DNA of 64,000 nt from assembly GCF_014654365.1 (NCBI RefSeq), contig NZ_BNAY01000001.1:558001-622000 (forward strand), read 5' to 3'. How positions within the stretch are numbered: the stretch's first letter is position 1; each line of letters starts with the position of its first letter. The DNA comes from Amycolatopsis oliviviridis. GTDB taxonomy: Bacteria; Actinomycetota; Actinomycetes; Mycobacteriales; Pseudonocardiaceae. The notes below the pieces were generated by a model. It searched no databases, was not told the DNA's origin, and was given only the letters and a program-made list of their open reading frames with translations. Below are positions 9,175 through 18,044 of this stretch, piece by piece. The translations under genes and the position numbers were made by a program.

Positions 9175-11487
9175 TCAGGCGGAATCCGCGGACCGGGTGA
9201 CCCAGGTGGCGACCTGGACCCGGTTCGAGTAGCCGAGTTTGGTCAGGATGTGGTCGATGTGGGTGTCCACCGTGCGGCGGGCGATGCCGAGCCGGTCGGC
9301 GATCTCCTGGTTCGTCAGCCCCTCGGCGACCACGTGCGCGATCTCGGTCTCGCGTTTGGTGAGCACCTGCGCGGCCTGTTTCCGAGGTCCGGGGGAGCGT
9401 TCTTCCAAGGCGTACGCGATGGCGTCGCCGATGGGCATCGCGGCGCCGTCGGCGAACTCCTTGATCGCGACCTCCCAGCCCAGCGCGGCGGTCACGGTGT
9501 CGGTGTCGGTCTGGAGCGGTTCGGTGAACGCCTCGTACCGGGTCGGCCAGGCGCCCACCGTGCGCCAGACGTCCATCGCGGCGCCCTGCAGGATCGCGGC
9601 GCGGTTGGGACGTCCGGTGCGGGCCGCGCAGCCTGCCAGGACGGTGAGCGTGAACCCGACGACGACGCGGTCGTCGACCCGTTCGTGCAGGCGCAGGACC
9701 TGCTCGCAGCACCGGCTCGCGACCGAGAGGTCACCTTGCAGGTACTCGGCGGCGGCCCGCGACCACAGCGCCCAGCCCCGCCAGAAGACCTCGCCACGCC
9801 GTTCACAGCGCTCGACGGCTTCGGCGAGCACCGCCCGGCCGCGGTCGATGTCACCGTCCAGCCAGACGGCCAGCCCGTGGTTGTAGCTCGCCCAGAGGTC
9901 CGCGCCCTCGTCGCCGTGGGCGCGGAACAGGTCGATGGCCGTGCCGAACAGGCGCGACGCCTCGGGCATGTCGTTGCCGATCAGCGCGGCGTAGGCACGG
10001 ACGTGGAGCACGTACGCGGCGGCGAGTTCGTCCCCGCTCGTCTCGGCTTCGGCAGCTGCCCTGTCCAGCATGCACCGATAGGCGGCCATGTCTCCCTGCA
10101 CCAGCGCCAGGAAACCGGACAGCCACAGCCCGTGTGCCCGCTCCGGGACACCGGCCGCCGCGACCTCGTCGAGCCGCCGCACCCACATCCGGCCTTCGGT
10201 GTTCAGCCCGCGGACGATCCAGAACTCCTTGACGTCACGCAGCATCCGCAGGCCGACGACCGCGTCCTCGGGGGTGCCGGTGCAGTGGTCGAGGGCGACG
10301 CGCAGGTTCGCGTGCTCCCGCCGCAACCGGCCGATCCAGCCGAGCTGATCGGTCTCCAGCCACTCGGTGGCGTACCGGCCCGCGAGTTCGGCGAACCAGT
10401 CCCGGTGCCGTTTCCGCAGGTCCGCGGTCCCGTCCGCCTCGCGGAGCCGGTCGACGCCGTACTCCCGCACCGACTCCAGCATCCGGTACCGCACGCCGCC
10501 CGGATACTCCTCGCGCAGCAGGATGGACTTGTCGAGCAGCCCGTCGACGACTTCGAGGACCTGTTCGCGAGGCAGCTCGCCGCCGGAACAGACCTGCTCG
10601 GCGGCGTCGAGGTCGAAGCTTCCGGAGAACACCGACGCGCGCGCCCACAGCAGGCGCTCGGGTCCGGTGCACAGGTCGTGGCTCCAGTCGATCAGGGCCC
10701 GCATGGTCTCGTGTCGCTCCGGCCGTCCGCGCCGGTCCTTCGTGAGCACGGAGAACTGCTTGTCGAGCCGGTCGGCCAGCTGGCGGAGGGACAACGCCCG
10801 CGCGCGGACGGCGGCCAGTTCGATGGCCAGCGGCAGCCCGTCGAGCCTGCGGCACAGCCGGATCAGCGGTTCGGTGTCGGATTCGGTGAGCCGGAACGAC
10901 GGCGCGACCGCGGTCGCGCGGTCCACGAACAGCCGCACCGATTCGTCGTTCACCGCGCGTTCGAAGGAATCGCCCTGCTCCGGGATCGCCAGCGGCGGCA
11001 CCGGCAGGACCCGTTCGCCCGCGACGCCGAGGGATTGCCTGCTCGTGGCCAGCACGGTCACCTGGGGACAGGCCCGGACCACGGTGTCGGCGAACCAGGC
11101 GCAGCTGTCGACCAGATGCTCGCAGTTGTCCAGTACCAGCAGCAACCGGCTCGCCTGAAGCGCTTCGACGACGACCTCGATGGCCGGTTTCGCGGAACGG
11201 TCGCCGAAGCCGAGGACGTTCGCCACGGTCGGCACCAGCAGCGCCGGTTCTCGCAGTTCCGCCAGCGACACGAACACGACCTCGTCGGCGGTGGCCTCCC
11301 GGTGGGCCGCCGCGACCCGCCACGCCAGCCTTGTCTTGCCCACGCCGCCCGGTCCGGTGAGCGTGACCAGCGAAGACGCTTCCAGCAGGCGCCGTGCCTC
11401 GCCGGTCTCGGCGTCGCGGCCCACGTAGCTGGTCACCTCGGTGGGATCCGCCGACCACCCCGAAAGCGAGCCAACTCCGTCCGCCAT
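9175..11487 (-). CDS. Large ATP-binding LuxR family regulator (NB-ARC/TPR-like, LuxR C-terminal)
   Basis: The 770-residue protein starts with an NTPase domain: P-loop GPGGVGKT at residues 45-52 and a Walker B-like LLLVLDNCEH near 115. A winged-helix region follows, then a long helical TPR-like region. It ends with a LuxR helix-turn-helix (TKRETEIAHVVAEGLTNQEI and RRTVDTHIDHILTKLGYSNR). Such STAND-type regulators combine nucleotide binding and inducer sensing, and they often control secondary metabolism or transport. It stands alone, tail-to-tail with the PucR-like gene. No target is evident nearby. ATG at 11487 follows GGGGAGAG. Confidence 0.92.
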   Translation of the reverse strand: MADGVGSLSGWSADPTEVTSYVGRDAETGEARRLLEASSLVTLTGPGGVGKTRLAWRVAAAHREATADEVVFVSLAELREPALLVPTVANVLGFGDRSAKPAIEVVVEALQASRLLLVLDNCEHLVDSCAWFADTVVRACPQVTVLATSRQSLGVAGERVLPVPPLAIPEQGDSFERAVNDESVRLFVDRATAVAPSFRLTESDTEPLIRLCRRLDGLPLAIELAAVRARALSLRQLADRLDKQFSVLTKDRRGRPERHETMRALIDWSHDLCTGPERLLWARASVFSGSFDLDAAEQVCSGGELPREQVLEVVDGLLDKSILLREEYPGGVRYRMLESVREYGVDRLREADGTADLRKRHRDWFAELAGRYATEWLETDQLGWIGRLRREHANLRVALDHCTGTPEDAVVGLRMLRDVKEFWIVRGLNTEGRMWVRRLDEVAAAGVPERAHGLWLSGFLALVQGDMAAYRCMLDRAAAEAETSGDELAAAYVLHVRAYAALIGNDMPEASRLFGTAIDLFRAHGDEGADLWASYNHGLAVWLDGDIDRGRAVLAEAVERCERRGEVFWRGWALWSRAAAEYLQGDLSVASRCCEQVLRLHERVDDRVVVGFTLTVLAGCAARTGRPNRAAILQGAAMDVWRTVGAWPTRYEAFTEPLQTDTDTVTAALGWEVAIKEFADGAAMPIGDAIAYALEERSPGPRKQAAQVLTKRETEIAHVVAEGLTNQEIADRLGIARRTVDTHIDHILTKLGYSNRVQVATWVTRSADSA

Positions 11488-11577
11488 GCACTCTCCCCGC
11501 GATCGCCCGGATCCGCGATCTCCGTCCGATGTAGACGGAAATCGCCCGGCTGCGGATCCTAGCGGACCGGCGGACTC

Positions 11578-11811
11578 CTAGCGGGACACTTGGTTCCCGC
11601 GGTCGTGCGCCCAGCCCGCCAGCACGACTCCCGCCGCCGCGAGCAGCAGGAACACGATCAACCTGCCGCCCCAGTCACCGGGTACCCAGTCGAAAGTCCC
11701 CCACAACTGGGTCGCGGAATGATCGAAGAGACTGCGGATGGCGGCCTGCCCGAAGACGGCGACGGCCACCATCCCGAAGATCTGTACCCCCAGATAGCCG
11801 CCCTTGCCCAT
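11578..11811 (-). CDS. Small two-helix membrane protein
   Basis: This 77-residue protein has an excellent start: AGGAGGTAGGGAGT directly before the ATG at 11811. It carries two hydrophobic segments (VQIFGMVAVAVFGQAAIRSL and LIVFLLLAAAGVVLAGW) flanking a polar loop with WGTFDWVPGDWGG. I do not recognise a named family. It is divergent from the sensor kinase gene, so both may be driven from the region containing the inverted repeat at 11910-11943. Longer in-frame extension upstream is rejected because it would run into the kinase promoter with unlike composition. Confidence 0.75.
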   Translation of the reverse strand: MGKGGYLGVQIFGMVAVAVFGQAAIRSLFDHSATQLWGTFDWVPGDWGGRLIVFLLLAAAGVVLAGWAHDRGNQVSR

Positions 11812-11909
11812 ACTCCCTACCTCCTGTTTCCCCAGTGATGAGTCCAGGATTTCCCGTACGCGCCGCGGGCGCATCGGCACTGCGTCGCTCGCCGCGTTCG
11901 ACCAAAGTC

Positions 11910-11943
11910 GATCCCGGCCGCGACCGAGGTCGAGGCCGGGATC
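11910..11943. promoter_or_regulatory. Inverted repeat in divergent promoter region
   Basis: GATCCCGGCC (11910-11919) and GGCCGGGATC (11934-11943) pair perfectly across 14 bases. They lie between the small membrane protein and the kinase gene, which diverge, so a terminator role is unlikely. A regulator site is the better guess, perhaps for the response regulator encoded next door. Confidence 0.45.
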
Positions 11944-11992
11944 GTCCCGTGTCCGGCTGCGCGGCCCCGGGCGGGTCGACCATGATGGGCCC

Positions 11993-13177
11993 GTGATCAC
12001 CGACGCCGGCGCCCAGCCGCCCCTCCGTCCGTGGGGTGAGGCCTGGCGCCTGCTCGCCGCGGCCGCGATGGGCGTGGTGCTCTGGATCGTCACGGCGTCG
12101 CAACTGCCGGTGGGCGCGTCGGGACCGAGGGTCGAGTGGATGATCACCGGTGATCCGGCGCTGGCGCTCCTCTGCTTGATCGCCCTGCTGTGGCGCCGTC
12201 GCTTCCCGGTCACGGTGACGCTCGCGGTCATCCTCGCCTCGACGGCTTCGGTCCTGTCCGGTGGCGCGTCGTTGCTGGCGCTCTGTTCGCTGGCCGCCCG
12301 GCGGCGACCGGCCGAAACGACGGTCGCCGCAGTTTTGTCCGTGGTCACGGCGGTGCTGGGCGCCGACCTCTACCCGCACCGCGAGACGCCGGGGCCGGTG
12401 TGGCTGGTGATCAGCCTCCCCACCCTGATGGTGGGCATCACGGTGGCCATCGGCGCGGCGATCGGCGCGCGCCGCGAGGAGGTGCGCTCCCTGCGGCAGC
12501 AGGTCGAAAGCGCGGAGCGGGAGCAGGCCGCCCGCGCGGCCGAGGCGCGGATCGTGGAGCGGCACCGGATCGCCCGCGAGATGCACGACGTCCTCGCGCA
12601 CCGGGTCTCGCTGGTCGCCATGCAGGCCGGGGTGCTGGGGCATCGCCCGGACTTGCCCGCCGACCAGGTCGCGGAGCTGGCCCGCGGGATCGCCGACGGC
12701 TCGCATCAGGCGCTGGAGGAGCTGCGCGACGTCCTCGGGGTGCTCCGGGCGAGCCCGGACGAGCTGGAACCGCCGCAACCCTCGCTCACCGACCTGCCCG
12801 CGCTCGTCGCGGACGCGCGGGCACTCGGGCTCGACGTCACCTTGACGACCACGACGGAGGGCGAGCCGCCCGTCGCGATCGCGAGGACCGTCTACCGGAT
12901 CGTGCAGGAAGGGCTGACCAACGCGGGCAAACACGCGCCGGGAGCCCGGGTGGCGGTCACCGTCGAGGGGAAGGCAGGAGACGGCTTGCGAGCGACGATC
13001 CGGGATTCCGGCGCGGCGAGGAAGAGCGCGGGACCGCCCGTGTCGGGATTCGGGCTGCTCGGGCTGTCGGAGCGAGTGGAACTGGCGGGCGGAGAACTGG
13101 ACCACCATCCGGACCCCGGCGGTGGATTCGTCCTCGCCGCGCGGTTGCCGTGGCCGGTCCGCGAAGGGAGCGAGTGA
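11993..13177 (+). CDS. Two-component sensor histidine kinase (HisKA_3/NarL type)
   Basis: The 394-residue protein has four to five membrane helices in its first 165 residues and a coiled linker. A HisKA_3 dimerisation helix follows (ERHRIAREMHDVLAHRVSL, His198 as phospho-acceptor), then a HATPase_c domain (IVQEGLTNAGKHAPGARVAV, FGLLGLSERVELAGG). It belongs to the DesK/NarX-like actinomycete kinases. GTG at 11993 is chosen because an earlier in-frame ATG lies inside the divergent gene's leader, and the first helix begins soon after. Its stop codon abuts the response regulator start, so the two form one operon. Confidence 0.93.
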   Translation: MITDAGAQPPLRPWGEAWRLLAAAAMGVVLWIVTASQLPVGASGPRVEWMITGDPALALLCLIALLWRRRFPVTVTLAVILASTASVLSGGASLLALCSLAARRRPAETTVAAVLSVVTAVLGADLYPHRETPGPVWLVISLPTLMVGITVAIGAAIGARREEVRSLRQQVESAEREQAARAAEARIVERHRIAREMHDVLAHRVSLVAMQAGVLGHRPDLPADQVAELARGIADGSHQALEELRDVLGVLRASPDELEPPQPSLTDLPALVADARALGLDVTLTTTTEGEPPVAIARTVYRIVQEGLTNAGKHAPGARVAVTVEGKAGDGLRATIRDSGAARKSAGPPVSGFGLLGLSERVELAGGELDHHPDPGGGFVLAARLPWPVREGSE

Positions 13178-13849
13178 ATGGAAGCCGACCGGGTACGGGT
13201 CGTGCTCGTCGACGACGAGCATCTGGTGCGGATGGCGTTGCGGCTGATCGTCGACGGCGAACCGGACCTCGTCGTGGTCGGCGAGGCGGCCGACGGCGAC
13301 GCCGCGGTCACCGTGGTGGCCGAGCAGCGGCCAGACGTCGTCCTGATGGACGTCCGGATGCCCGGTCGCGACGGCCTGAGCGCGACCGAGGAGATCCTCC
13401 GGCTGCCGGAAGCGCCGCGGGTCCTGGTGCTCACCACGTTCGACTCGGACGAGATGGTGCTGGGCGCACTGCGCGTCGGCGCGCTCGGGTTCCTCCTCAA
13501 GGACACCCCGCCGCCGCGGATCCTGACGGCGATCCGGACCGTCGCGACCGGCGAACCCGCGCTGTCGCCCGCCGCCACGGCCAGGCTGATCGCCGCGGCG
13601 ACCGGTCCGCGTTCCTCCGACGCGCGCCGGGCGTCGAGGGACACCGCGGTCGAGCTGCTGGCCACGCTGACCGATCGCGAACGCGAGACCGCGGGCGCCA
13701 TCGCCGAGGGCTTGTCGAACACCGACGTGGCGCGGAGGCTCGACATCACCGTCGCGACGGTGAAGGCCCACACCAGCAGCATGCTTTCGAAACTCGGCGT
13801 CGAGAACCGCGTCCAGATCGCCCTTCTGGTCCGCGACGCGGAGGCCTGA
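13178..13849 (+). CDS. NarL/FixJ family response regulator
   Basis: The 223-residue protein has a receiver domain with the acidic pocket VDDEH at residues 11-15 and phospho-acceptor Asp58 in VVLMDVRMPG. The conserved Thr and Lys follow (VLTTFDSDEM, GFLLKDTPP), then a LuxR-type DNA-binding domain (DREREtAGAIAEGLSNTDVA and VKAHTSSMLSKLGVENRVQI). It starts at the base after the kinase stop codon. It is the cognate partner of the kinase upstream; the signal and targets are unknown, though the divergent small membrane protein is a candidate target. Confidence 0.95.
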   Translation: MEADRVRVVLVDDEHLVRMALRLIVDGEPDLVVVGEAADGDAAVTVVAEQRPDVVLMDVRMPGRDGLSATEEILRLPEAPRVLVLTTFDSDEMVLGALRVGALGFLLKDTPPPRILTAIRTVATGEPALSPAATARLIAAATGPRSSDARRASRDTAVELLATLTDRERETAGAIAEGLSNTDVARRLDITVATVKAHTSSMLSKLGVENRVQIALLVRDAEA

Positions 13850-13933
13850 AACATTTTCGGCACGATGTCGAATCCGCCGGTTCCCGCTCGACGCAGTGTC
13901 GAAAGCAGTTCGGAACCACCAAGGAGAAACCAG

Positions 13934-14509
13934 ATGCGCACCCTGATCGCCACCGCGTTCGTCTCGCTCGACGGCGTCGTCGAAGGGCCCGGCGGGGAGC
14001 CGGGCTACCGCAACTCCGGCTGGACCTTCAACGGCATCGAGTTCGACGAAGCCGCCTACGAGCTCAAGAGCCGCGAGCAGGGCGAGGCCACGGCGATGAT
14101 GATGGGCCGGGTCAGCTACCAGGCGTTCTCGCCGGTGTGGCCGGACATGACCGTCGAATTCGCCGGGTACAACGCGATGCCGAAGTACGTCGTTTCGACG
14201 ACGCTGCGGGACCAGGACCTCGTCGGCAACTGGGGCGAGACCACGATCCTGCGGTCGCTGGACGACGTCGCGAAGCTCAAGGAGACCGAGGGCGGGCCGA
14301 TCATCCTGCACGGCAGCGCGGAACTGAACCGGAACCTCAGCGACGCCGGCCTGATCGACCGTTACCACCTGCTGGTCTTCCCGGTCCTGCTCGGCGCGGG
14401 CAAGAAGCTGTTCAGCGACACCGACAAGGACAAGCAGAGCCTCAAACTGGTGGAGAGCGAGGCCTACGGCAACGGTGTCCAGAAGCTGGTCTACGACATC
14501 GTCCGATGA
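13934..14509 (+). CDS. Dihydrofolate reductase family protein (RibD C-terminal-like)
   Basis: The 191-residue protein belongs to the RibD/DHFR-like reductase fold. It begins MRTLIATAFVSLDGVVEGPG, has MMMGRVSYQAFSPVWP and a late LLVFPVLLGAGKKLF strand, and ends with VQKLVYDIVR. Most stand-alone members are NAD(P)H reductases of unknown substrate. AAGGAG lies 7 bases before the ATG at 13934; an upstream in-frame ATG at 13865 lacks a site. A distant paralogue is at 48249. It follows the two-component genes after an 84-base gap and may be a target, but that is only position. Confidence 0.85.
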   Translation: MRTLIATAFVSLDGVVEGPGGEPGYRNSGWTFNGIEFDEAAYELKSREQGEATAMMMGRVSYQAFSPVWPDMTVEFAGYNAMPKYVVSTTLRDQDLVGNWGETTILRSLDDVAKLKETEGGPIILHGSAELNRNLSDAGLIDRYHLLVFPVLLGAGKKLFSDTDKDKQSLKLVESEAYGNGVQKLVYDIVR

Positions 14510-14583
14510 TCGGACCCCGGACGGGACCAGGCCGCGTGCCCTGCGATCATGAAACGCGGTCAGGTCCGGTCCGAGGAGGTCCC

Positions 14584-15408
14584 GTGCACAAGCCCGTCTT
14601 CGTCCAGCCGAACCTCGACGGACCGGCGGTGGAGCTGTCCGGGGTCGAGGTGCACGTCGGCCGCGTGCCGCTGGTCTCGGACGTGGACTGGCGGGTGGAC
14701 TACGGGCAGCGCTGGGTCGTCCTCGGCCGCAACGGCGCCGGGAAGTCGACGATCCTTTCGGTGGCCTCGACCCAGCGGTTCCCCAGCGCGGGCACGGCCG
14801 TCGTGCTCGGCCACCGCATGGGCGCGGTCGACCTGCGCGACGTCCGGACGCACATCGGCTTCGTCGGGGCCAACCAGCGGTTGCCCGACGCGGAGAACCA
14901 CGACGCGCACACCGTCGTGCTCACCGGGTACAGCGGAAGCGTCCTGCCGCTGTGGGACCGCTACGACGACGCGATCCGGGACAGGGCGACGAAACTGCTC
15001 GAACTGGTCGGCTGCGCCGAACTGCGGGACCGGCCGGTGCGCGTGTGCTCGCAGGGCGAACGCGCCCGGGTCCGGCTGGCCAGGGCGCTCATGGCCGATC
15101 CGCTGCTGCTCCTGCTGGACGAGCCGTTCGCCGGTCTCGACCTGCCCGGCCGCGAGGACCTCCTGATGGCGCTGGAGAATCTGACGCTGGCGCAGCCGGA
15201 ACTGGCCACGGTCACCGTGACGCATCATCTGGAGGAGATCCCGGCGACGGCCACGCACGCCCTGATGGTGCGCCGCGGCAAGGTCACCGGTGCGGGGCCG
15301 ATCGACGAGGTCCTCACCGACGGAGGGCTTTCCGCCTGTTATGAACGGGACGTCGAGGTTCATCGCATCAACGGCCGCTGGGCCGCGCACGCGGTGCGAC
15401 GTTCGTAA
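14584..15408 (+). CDS. ABC transporter ATP-binding protein with atypical signature
   Basis: This 274-residue ATPase has Walker A GRNGAGKST near residue 50, a Q-loop region (GFVGANQRLPDAEN), Walker B LLLLLDEPFAGLD and the switch histidine in VTVTHHLEEI. The signature motif reads CSQGERARVRLARAL in place of LSGGQ. This puts it near YlmA/ModF-like cytosolic ATPases with no fixed permease, and none is adjacent. The GTG start at 14584 follows GAGGAGGTCCC. The protein may be a soluble regulator ATPase, not a transporter part. Confidence 0.87.
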   Translation: MHKPVFVQPNLDGPAVELSGVEVHVGRVPLVSDVDWRVDYGQRWVVLGRNGAGKSTILSVASTQRFPSAGTAVVLGHRMGAVDLRDVRTHIGFVGANQRLPDAENHDAHTVVLTGYSGSVLPLWDRYDDAIRDRATKLLELVGCAELRDRPVRVCSQGERARVRLARALMADPLLLLLDEPFAGLDLPGREDLLMALENLTLAQPELATVTVTHHLEEIPATATHALMVRRGKVTGAGPIDEVLTDGGLSACYERDVEVHRINGRWAAHAVRRS

Positions 15409-15539
15409 AGACGTCTGTCACTCCACGGGGTTGCTTTCGAGGGATCAACATCATCTCCACGCATCTTCCCGCCCTGGGTGGGCATCTTTCTCAGTGAGTT
15501 CGATCAACGTGAATCGATCACCGAGCGGGAGGAGATGTC

Positions 15540-16064
15540 ATGAACGTCCAGGTGAAGCGAGTGGCCGCGGCGATCACGGTCGGGGGACTGGTGACCGGCG
15601 GGCTTCTGGTCGCGGGCGGTGCCGCCGGAGCGATGCCGAGCGACAAACTCTGCGGTGCCTCCGACGTCGACGTGACCGTGACGCCGGATCCGTCGCACTC
15701 CGCGGGCCATGAGGCCTACGTCCTGACCTACACCGCGACCTCGCCGACCACGAACTGCAAGCTCCAGGGCGCGCCGACCGCGCTGTCGTTCGTCGACGAC
15801 GGGCAGCTGATCGACGACGTCGCCGTCGTGCCGGACGCCACCGCGGCGAACGCGGCACCGGTGAACCTGCGCGAGGGGCACCCGGCCGTGTCGCGCATCG
15901 TGCAGGCCTCCGCCGAGGCGCCGAATCCGCACACGCCGACGACGATCACCTTCGATCTGCCGACCGGGCCCGGCGGTGTTCCCGTCGTCGCGGACTGGCC
16001 CGCCGGTGAGCCGCTGAAGGGTGCCACCGTCCAGGTCACCGCCGTTTCCGCCGTCACTGCCTGA
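15540..16064 (+). CDS. Secreted DUF4232-like protein
   Basis: The 174-residue protein has a signal peptide (hydrophobic ITVGGLVTGGLLVAGGAAGA, cleavage near AGA-MP) and one compact beta-rich domain with two cysteines (KLCGASDVDV and TNCKLQGAPT) that could form a disulfide. This pattern is typical of DUF4232 exported proteins in actinomycetes, whose function is unknown. GGAGGAG lies before the ATG at 15540. The next gene encodes a similar protein 25 bases on, so they look like a tandem duplication and one operon. Confidence 0.8.
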   Translation: MNVQVKRVAAAITVGGLVTGGLLVAGGAAGAMPSDKLCGASDVDVTVTPDPSHSAGHEAYVLTYTATSPTTNCKLQGAPTALSFVDDGQLIDDVAVVPDATAANAAPVNLREGHPAVSRIVQASAEAPNPHTPTTITFDLPTGPGGVPVVADWPAGEPLKGATVQVTAVSAVTA

Positions 16065-16089
16065 ATCCCGCCGAGCGAAGGAGGAAACC

Positions 16090-16641
16090 ATGTCCGGCGA
16101 ACAGATCAAGCGTGTTTCCCTGGGCGTCGCGGTGCTGACCGGAACGCTCGCGCTCACGGCGGTCGTCCCGGCCGAAGCCGCCACCGCGCGGTGCGGGACG
16201 GCGGATCTCGCGGTGTCCCTGGGGGAGCCGAAACAGCTCGAAGAGGCGACGGGTCAGTACGACGTTCCGTTGACCTTCAAGAACATCTCGTCGCGCACCT
16301 GTGGTCTGCACGGGGTGCCCGGCGTGGACCTGGTCGGACCGGACGACCCGAACGGACCCGTCTACCACCTGCCTCGCGTGGACAACGGCGTACGCGTCAA
16401 CGAGGTCCCGGCGGGGTCGACGGCGACCGCGACCGTCACCGTGCTCTCGCCGACGGAGGGCTCGGTGGGCAGCGGAGGCTCCACCTCCTGGACGCCGTCG
16501 AAGCTGGTGACCATCCCGCCGGGGCAGACCGAGGCGTTGACCGTGGACTGGCCGTCCGCTCTGCCGGTGCTCCGTCAGGACGCCGCCACGCGGCCGGGCA
16601 GCTGGGTCAACGGGATCCTCGCCGACCCGCTGAGGAGCTGA
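16090..16641 (+). CDS. Secreted DUF4232-like protein, second copy
   Basis: The 183-residue protein has a signal peptide ending near AEA-AT and the same layout as its upstream neighbour: ARCGTADLAVSLGEP, then a loop with SSRTCGLHGVPGVDL, then a beta-rich end finishing in DWPSALPVL. The two conserved cysteines align with those of the first copy, though overall identity looks low. The AAGGAGGAAACC site precedes the ATG at 16090. It is co-directional with the first copy and probably cotranscribed. Function unknown; cell-surface or secreted. Confidence 0.8.
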   Translation: MSGEQIKRVSLGVAVLTGTLALTAVVPAEAATARCGTADLAVSLGEPKQLEEATGQYDVPLTFKNISSRTCGLHGVPGVDLVGPDDPNGPVYHLPRVDNGVRVNEVPAGSTATATVTVLSPTEGSVGSGGSTSWTPSKLVTIPPGQTEALTVDWPSALPVLRQDAATRPGSWVNGILADPLRS

Positions 16642-16648
16642 CGGCGGG

Positions 16649-17071
16649 TCAGGCGGGAGGGCAGGGCCAGGCGAGCCGGACGATGGTGCCGGTGGGCGTG
16701 CTCGTCACCGAGGCTTCCGGCGCGAAAGCGCGGATGATCGGCAGCCCACGACCACCGTCCGGCCGGCGGCCGTCGCGCCAGCGGCCCTCGTCGGCGACGG
16801 TGATCTTGATGTGGCCGTCCTCGCGGGTGGCGGTGATGGTCATGACGTTGTCTTCGGTGCCGTCTGGATAAGCGTGTTTGACGACGTTCGTCATCGCTTC
16901 GTAGGCGGTGAGCTTGAGATCCTCGGCCAGTTCCCGGGGAAGACCGCGTTCGAGGGCCCAGTTCGCCAGGAGGTCGCGCAGCCTGGCCGCCTGGGCAGGG
17001 ACGGCGGCGACCTCGAGGACCAGCTCGCCGGTGCTTTCACCGCTGTCACGCACCGGCTCGTCGATCGGCAT
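16649..17071 (-). CDS. Anti-sigma regulatory factor, RsbW-like serine kinase/ATPase
   Basis: This 140-residue protein is a single HATPase_c_2 domain. It has the N-box ELAEDLKLTAYEAMTNVVKH, a G1 box VADEGRWRDG and a GRGLPIIRAFAPE segment. In the RsbW/SpoIIAB group such proteins bind a sigma factor and phosphorylate an STAS antagonist. No sigma gene is in the window. ATG at 17071 has GAGGAGAG seven bases upstream; a GTG just before it is less likely. The divergent STAS gene at 17227 is the natural partner. Confidence 0.9.
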   Translation of the reverse strand: MPIDEPVRDSGESTGELVLEVAAVPAQAARLRDLLANWALERGLPRELAEDLKLTAYEAMTNVVKHAYPDGTEDNVMTITATREDGHIKITVADEGRWRDGRRPDGGRGLPIIRAFAPEASVTSTPTGTIVRLAWPCPPA

Positions 17072-17226
17072 CACGGGGCTCTCCTCGTCGTCCGCCGCGG
17101 TCCACGACCGCCGGATCCACCGTCCAGGCTAAGGCACCGCCGGGATCGGTACGCGTGTGCCGCGCGGTCGGGAGCCGCCATCCGATATCTTCGAGAGTCT
17201 TCGGGGTGCCGAATCGTGAGGGGTGG

Positions 17227-17577
17227 ATGACGGTGACGAGCGGAGACGGCGACAACCGGGAAGTTCCGTTCTCGGTGACCGTCGCCAGGCCCGATGGCGC
17301 CGAGGTGGTCATCGCGGTGGCGGGCGAAATCGACCTGACGACGTCCGAGGATCTCAAGGAAACCTTCGAAGAAGCGCTGGAACCTGTGCCCGGCAAGGTC
17401 GTCGTCGACCTCGAAGGCGTGGAGTTCTGCGACTCCACCGGGCTGGCGACTTTGGTCAGGATCAACGACCGGTGCGCCACCCAGGGGGTCGACCTGAGCT
17501 TCCTGCCGTCGCCGACGATCCGGCGATTGGCGCTGAAGACGGGCCTTTCCACGCTTCTGCCGCTCGCCGGATCCTGA
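17227..17577 (+). CDS. STAS domain anti-sigma factor antagonist
   Basis: The 116-residue protein is one STAS domain. It includes VVIAVAGEIDLTTSEDLKET, and the phosphorylation loop GVEFCDSTGLATLVR keeps the D-S-T signature in which the serine is the usual phosphosite. It should act as RsbV/SpoIIAA-like antagonist, freeing a sigma factor when unphosphorylated. It is divergent from the RsbW-like gene and convergent with the second STAS gene, with nine bases between stops. ATG at 17227 follows GAGGGGTGG. Confidence 0.9.
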   Translation: MTVTSGDGDNREVPFSVTVARPDGAEVVIAVAGEIDLTTSEDLKETFEEALEPVPGKVVVDLEGVEFCDSTGLATLVRINDRCATQGVDLSFLPSPTIRRLALKTGLSTLLPLAGS

Positions 17578-17585
17578 GCGACGGC

Positions 17586-18044
17586 TCAGGGGTTCGGCGT
17601 CGGCAAGGCTTTCGGGACTTCGCGGATCGCGCTGTCGAGGTAGCGGTACACCGGGATGCGGGCCTCGACGCCGAACAGGTGCAGCAGCCGCAGGACCGGC
17701 CGCGTGTCGGCGACGACCCCGGTCGTGCGGCGTTCGATCCAGGCGCGGGCGGCGGTGGATTCGATGACCCGCAACCCGGCGACGCCGAGGAAGCTGACCT
17801 CGGTGAGGTCGAGCACCGTGGCGGCGGGGAGGTCGCGCAGGAGCGCGTCCTCAAGCCGCCCGGCGGTGGCGAGGTCGATCTCGCCGGCCGCGGAGACGAC
17901 GAGCAGATCTTCACTCCATCGGGTTCGCTGGACCCGCAGGAGGTTTTCCGCCGACGGGCGCGGTTGCGGAACGCCGGGGTGGATGACGGTGCGGAGGGCG
18001 GGGCCGTCGCGGCTGCCCCGCGTGAAGGGAATACGGTCGGTCAT
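17586..18044 (-). CDS. STAS domain protein lacking the usual phospho-serine motif
   Basis: This 152-residue protein carries a STAS domain after a 45-residue N-terminal extension: LLVVSAAGEIDLATAGRLED, then EVSFLGVAGLRVIESTA. The D-S-T phospho-loop of normal antagonists is replaced by G-V-A, so it probably cannot be phosphorylated at that site. It could act as a constitutive or decoy antagonist, or as a subunit responding to another signal. The ATG at 18044 has an AGACCAGCA leader with no strong site. It forms a trio with the RsbW-like and STAS genes. Confidence 0.82.
   Translation of the reverse strand: MTDRIPFTRGSRDGPALRTVIHPGVPQPRPSAENLLRVQRTRWSEDLLVVSAAGEIDLATAGRLEDALLRDLPAATVLDLTEVSFLGVAGLRVIESTAARAWIERRTTGVVADTRPVLRLLHLFGVEARIPVYRYLDSAIREVPKALPTPNP

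Noticed and set aside
11675..14368. 897-codon minus-strand open frame
   Set aside because: It is antisense to the kinase/response-regulator operon, rich in Arg, Asp, His and Gln, a usual artefact of high-GC DNA.
12190..14583. Very long open frame on the plus strand extending upstream of the ABC ATPase
   Set aside because: It is the shifted frame of the kinase, response regulator and DHFR-like genes, Arg/Gly-rich and low in hydrophobic residues; only the part from 14584 is a real gene.
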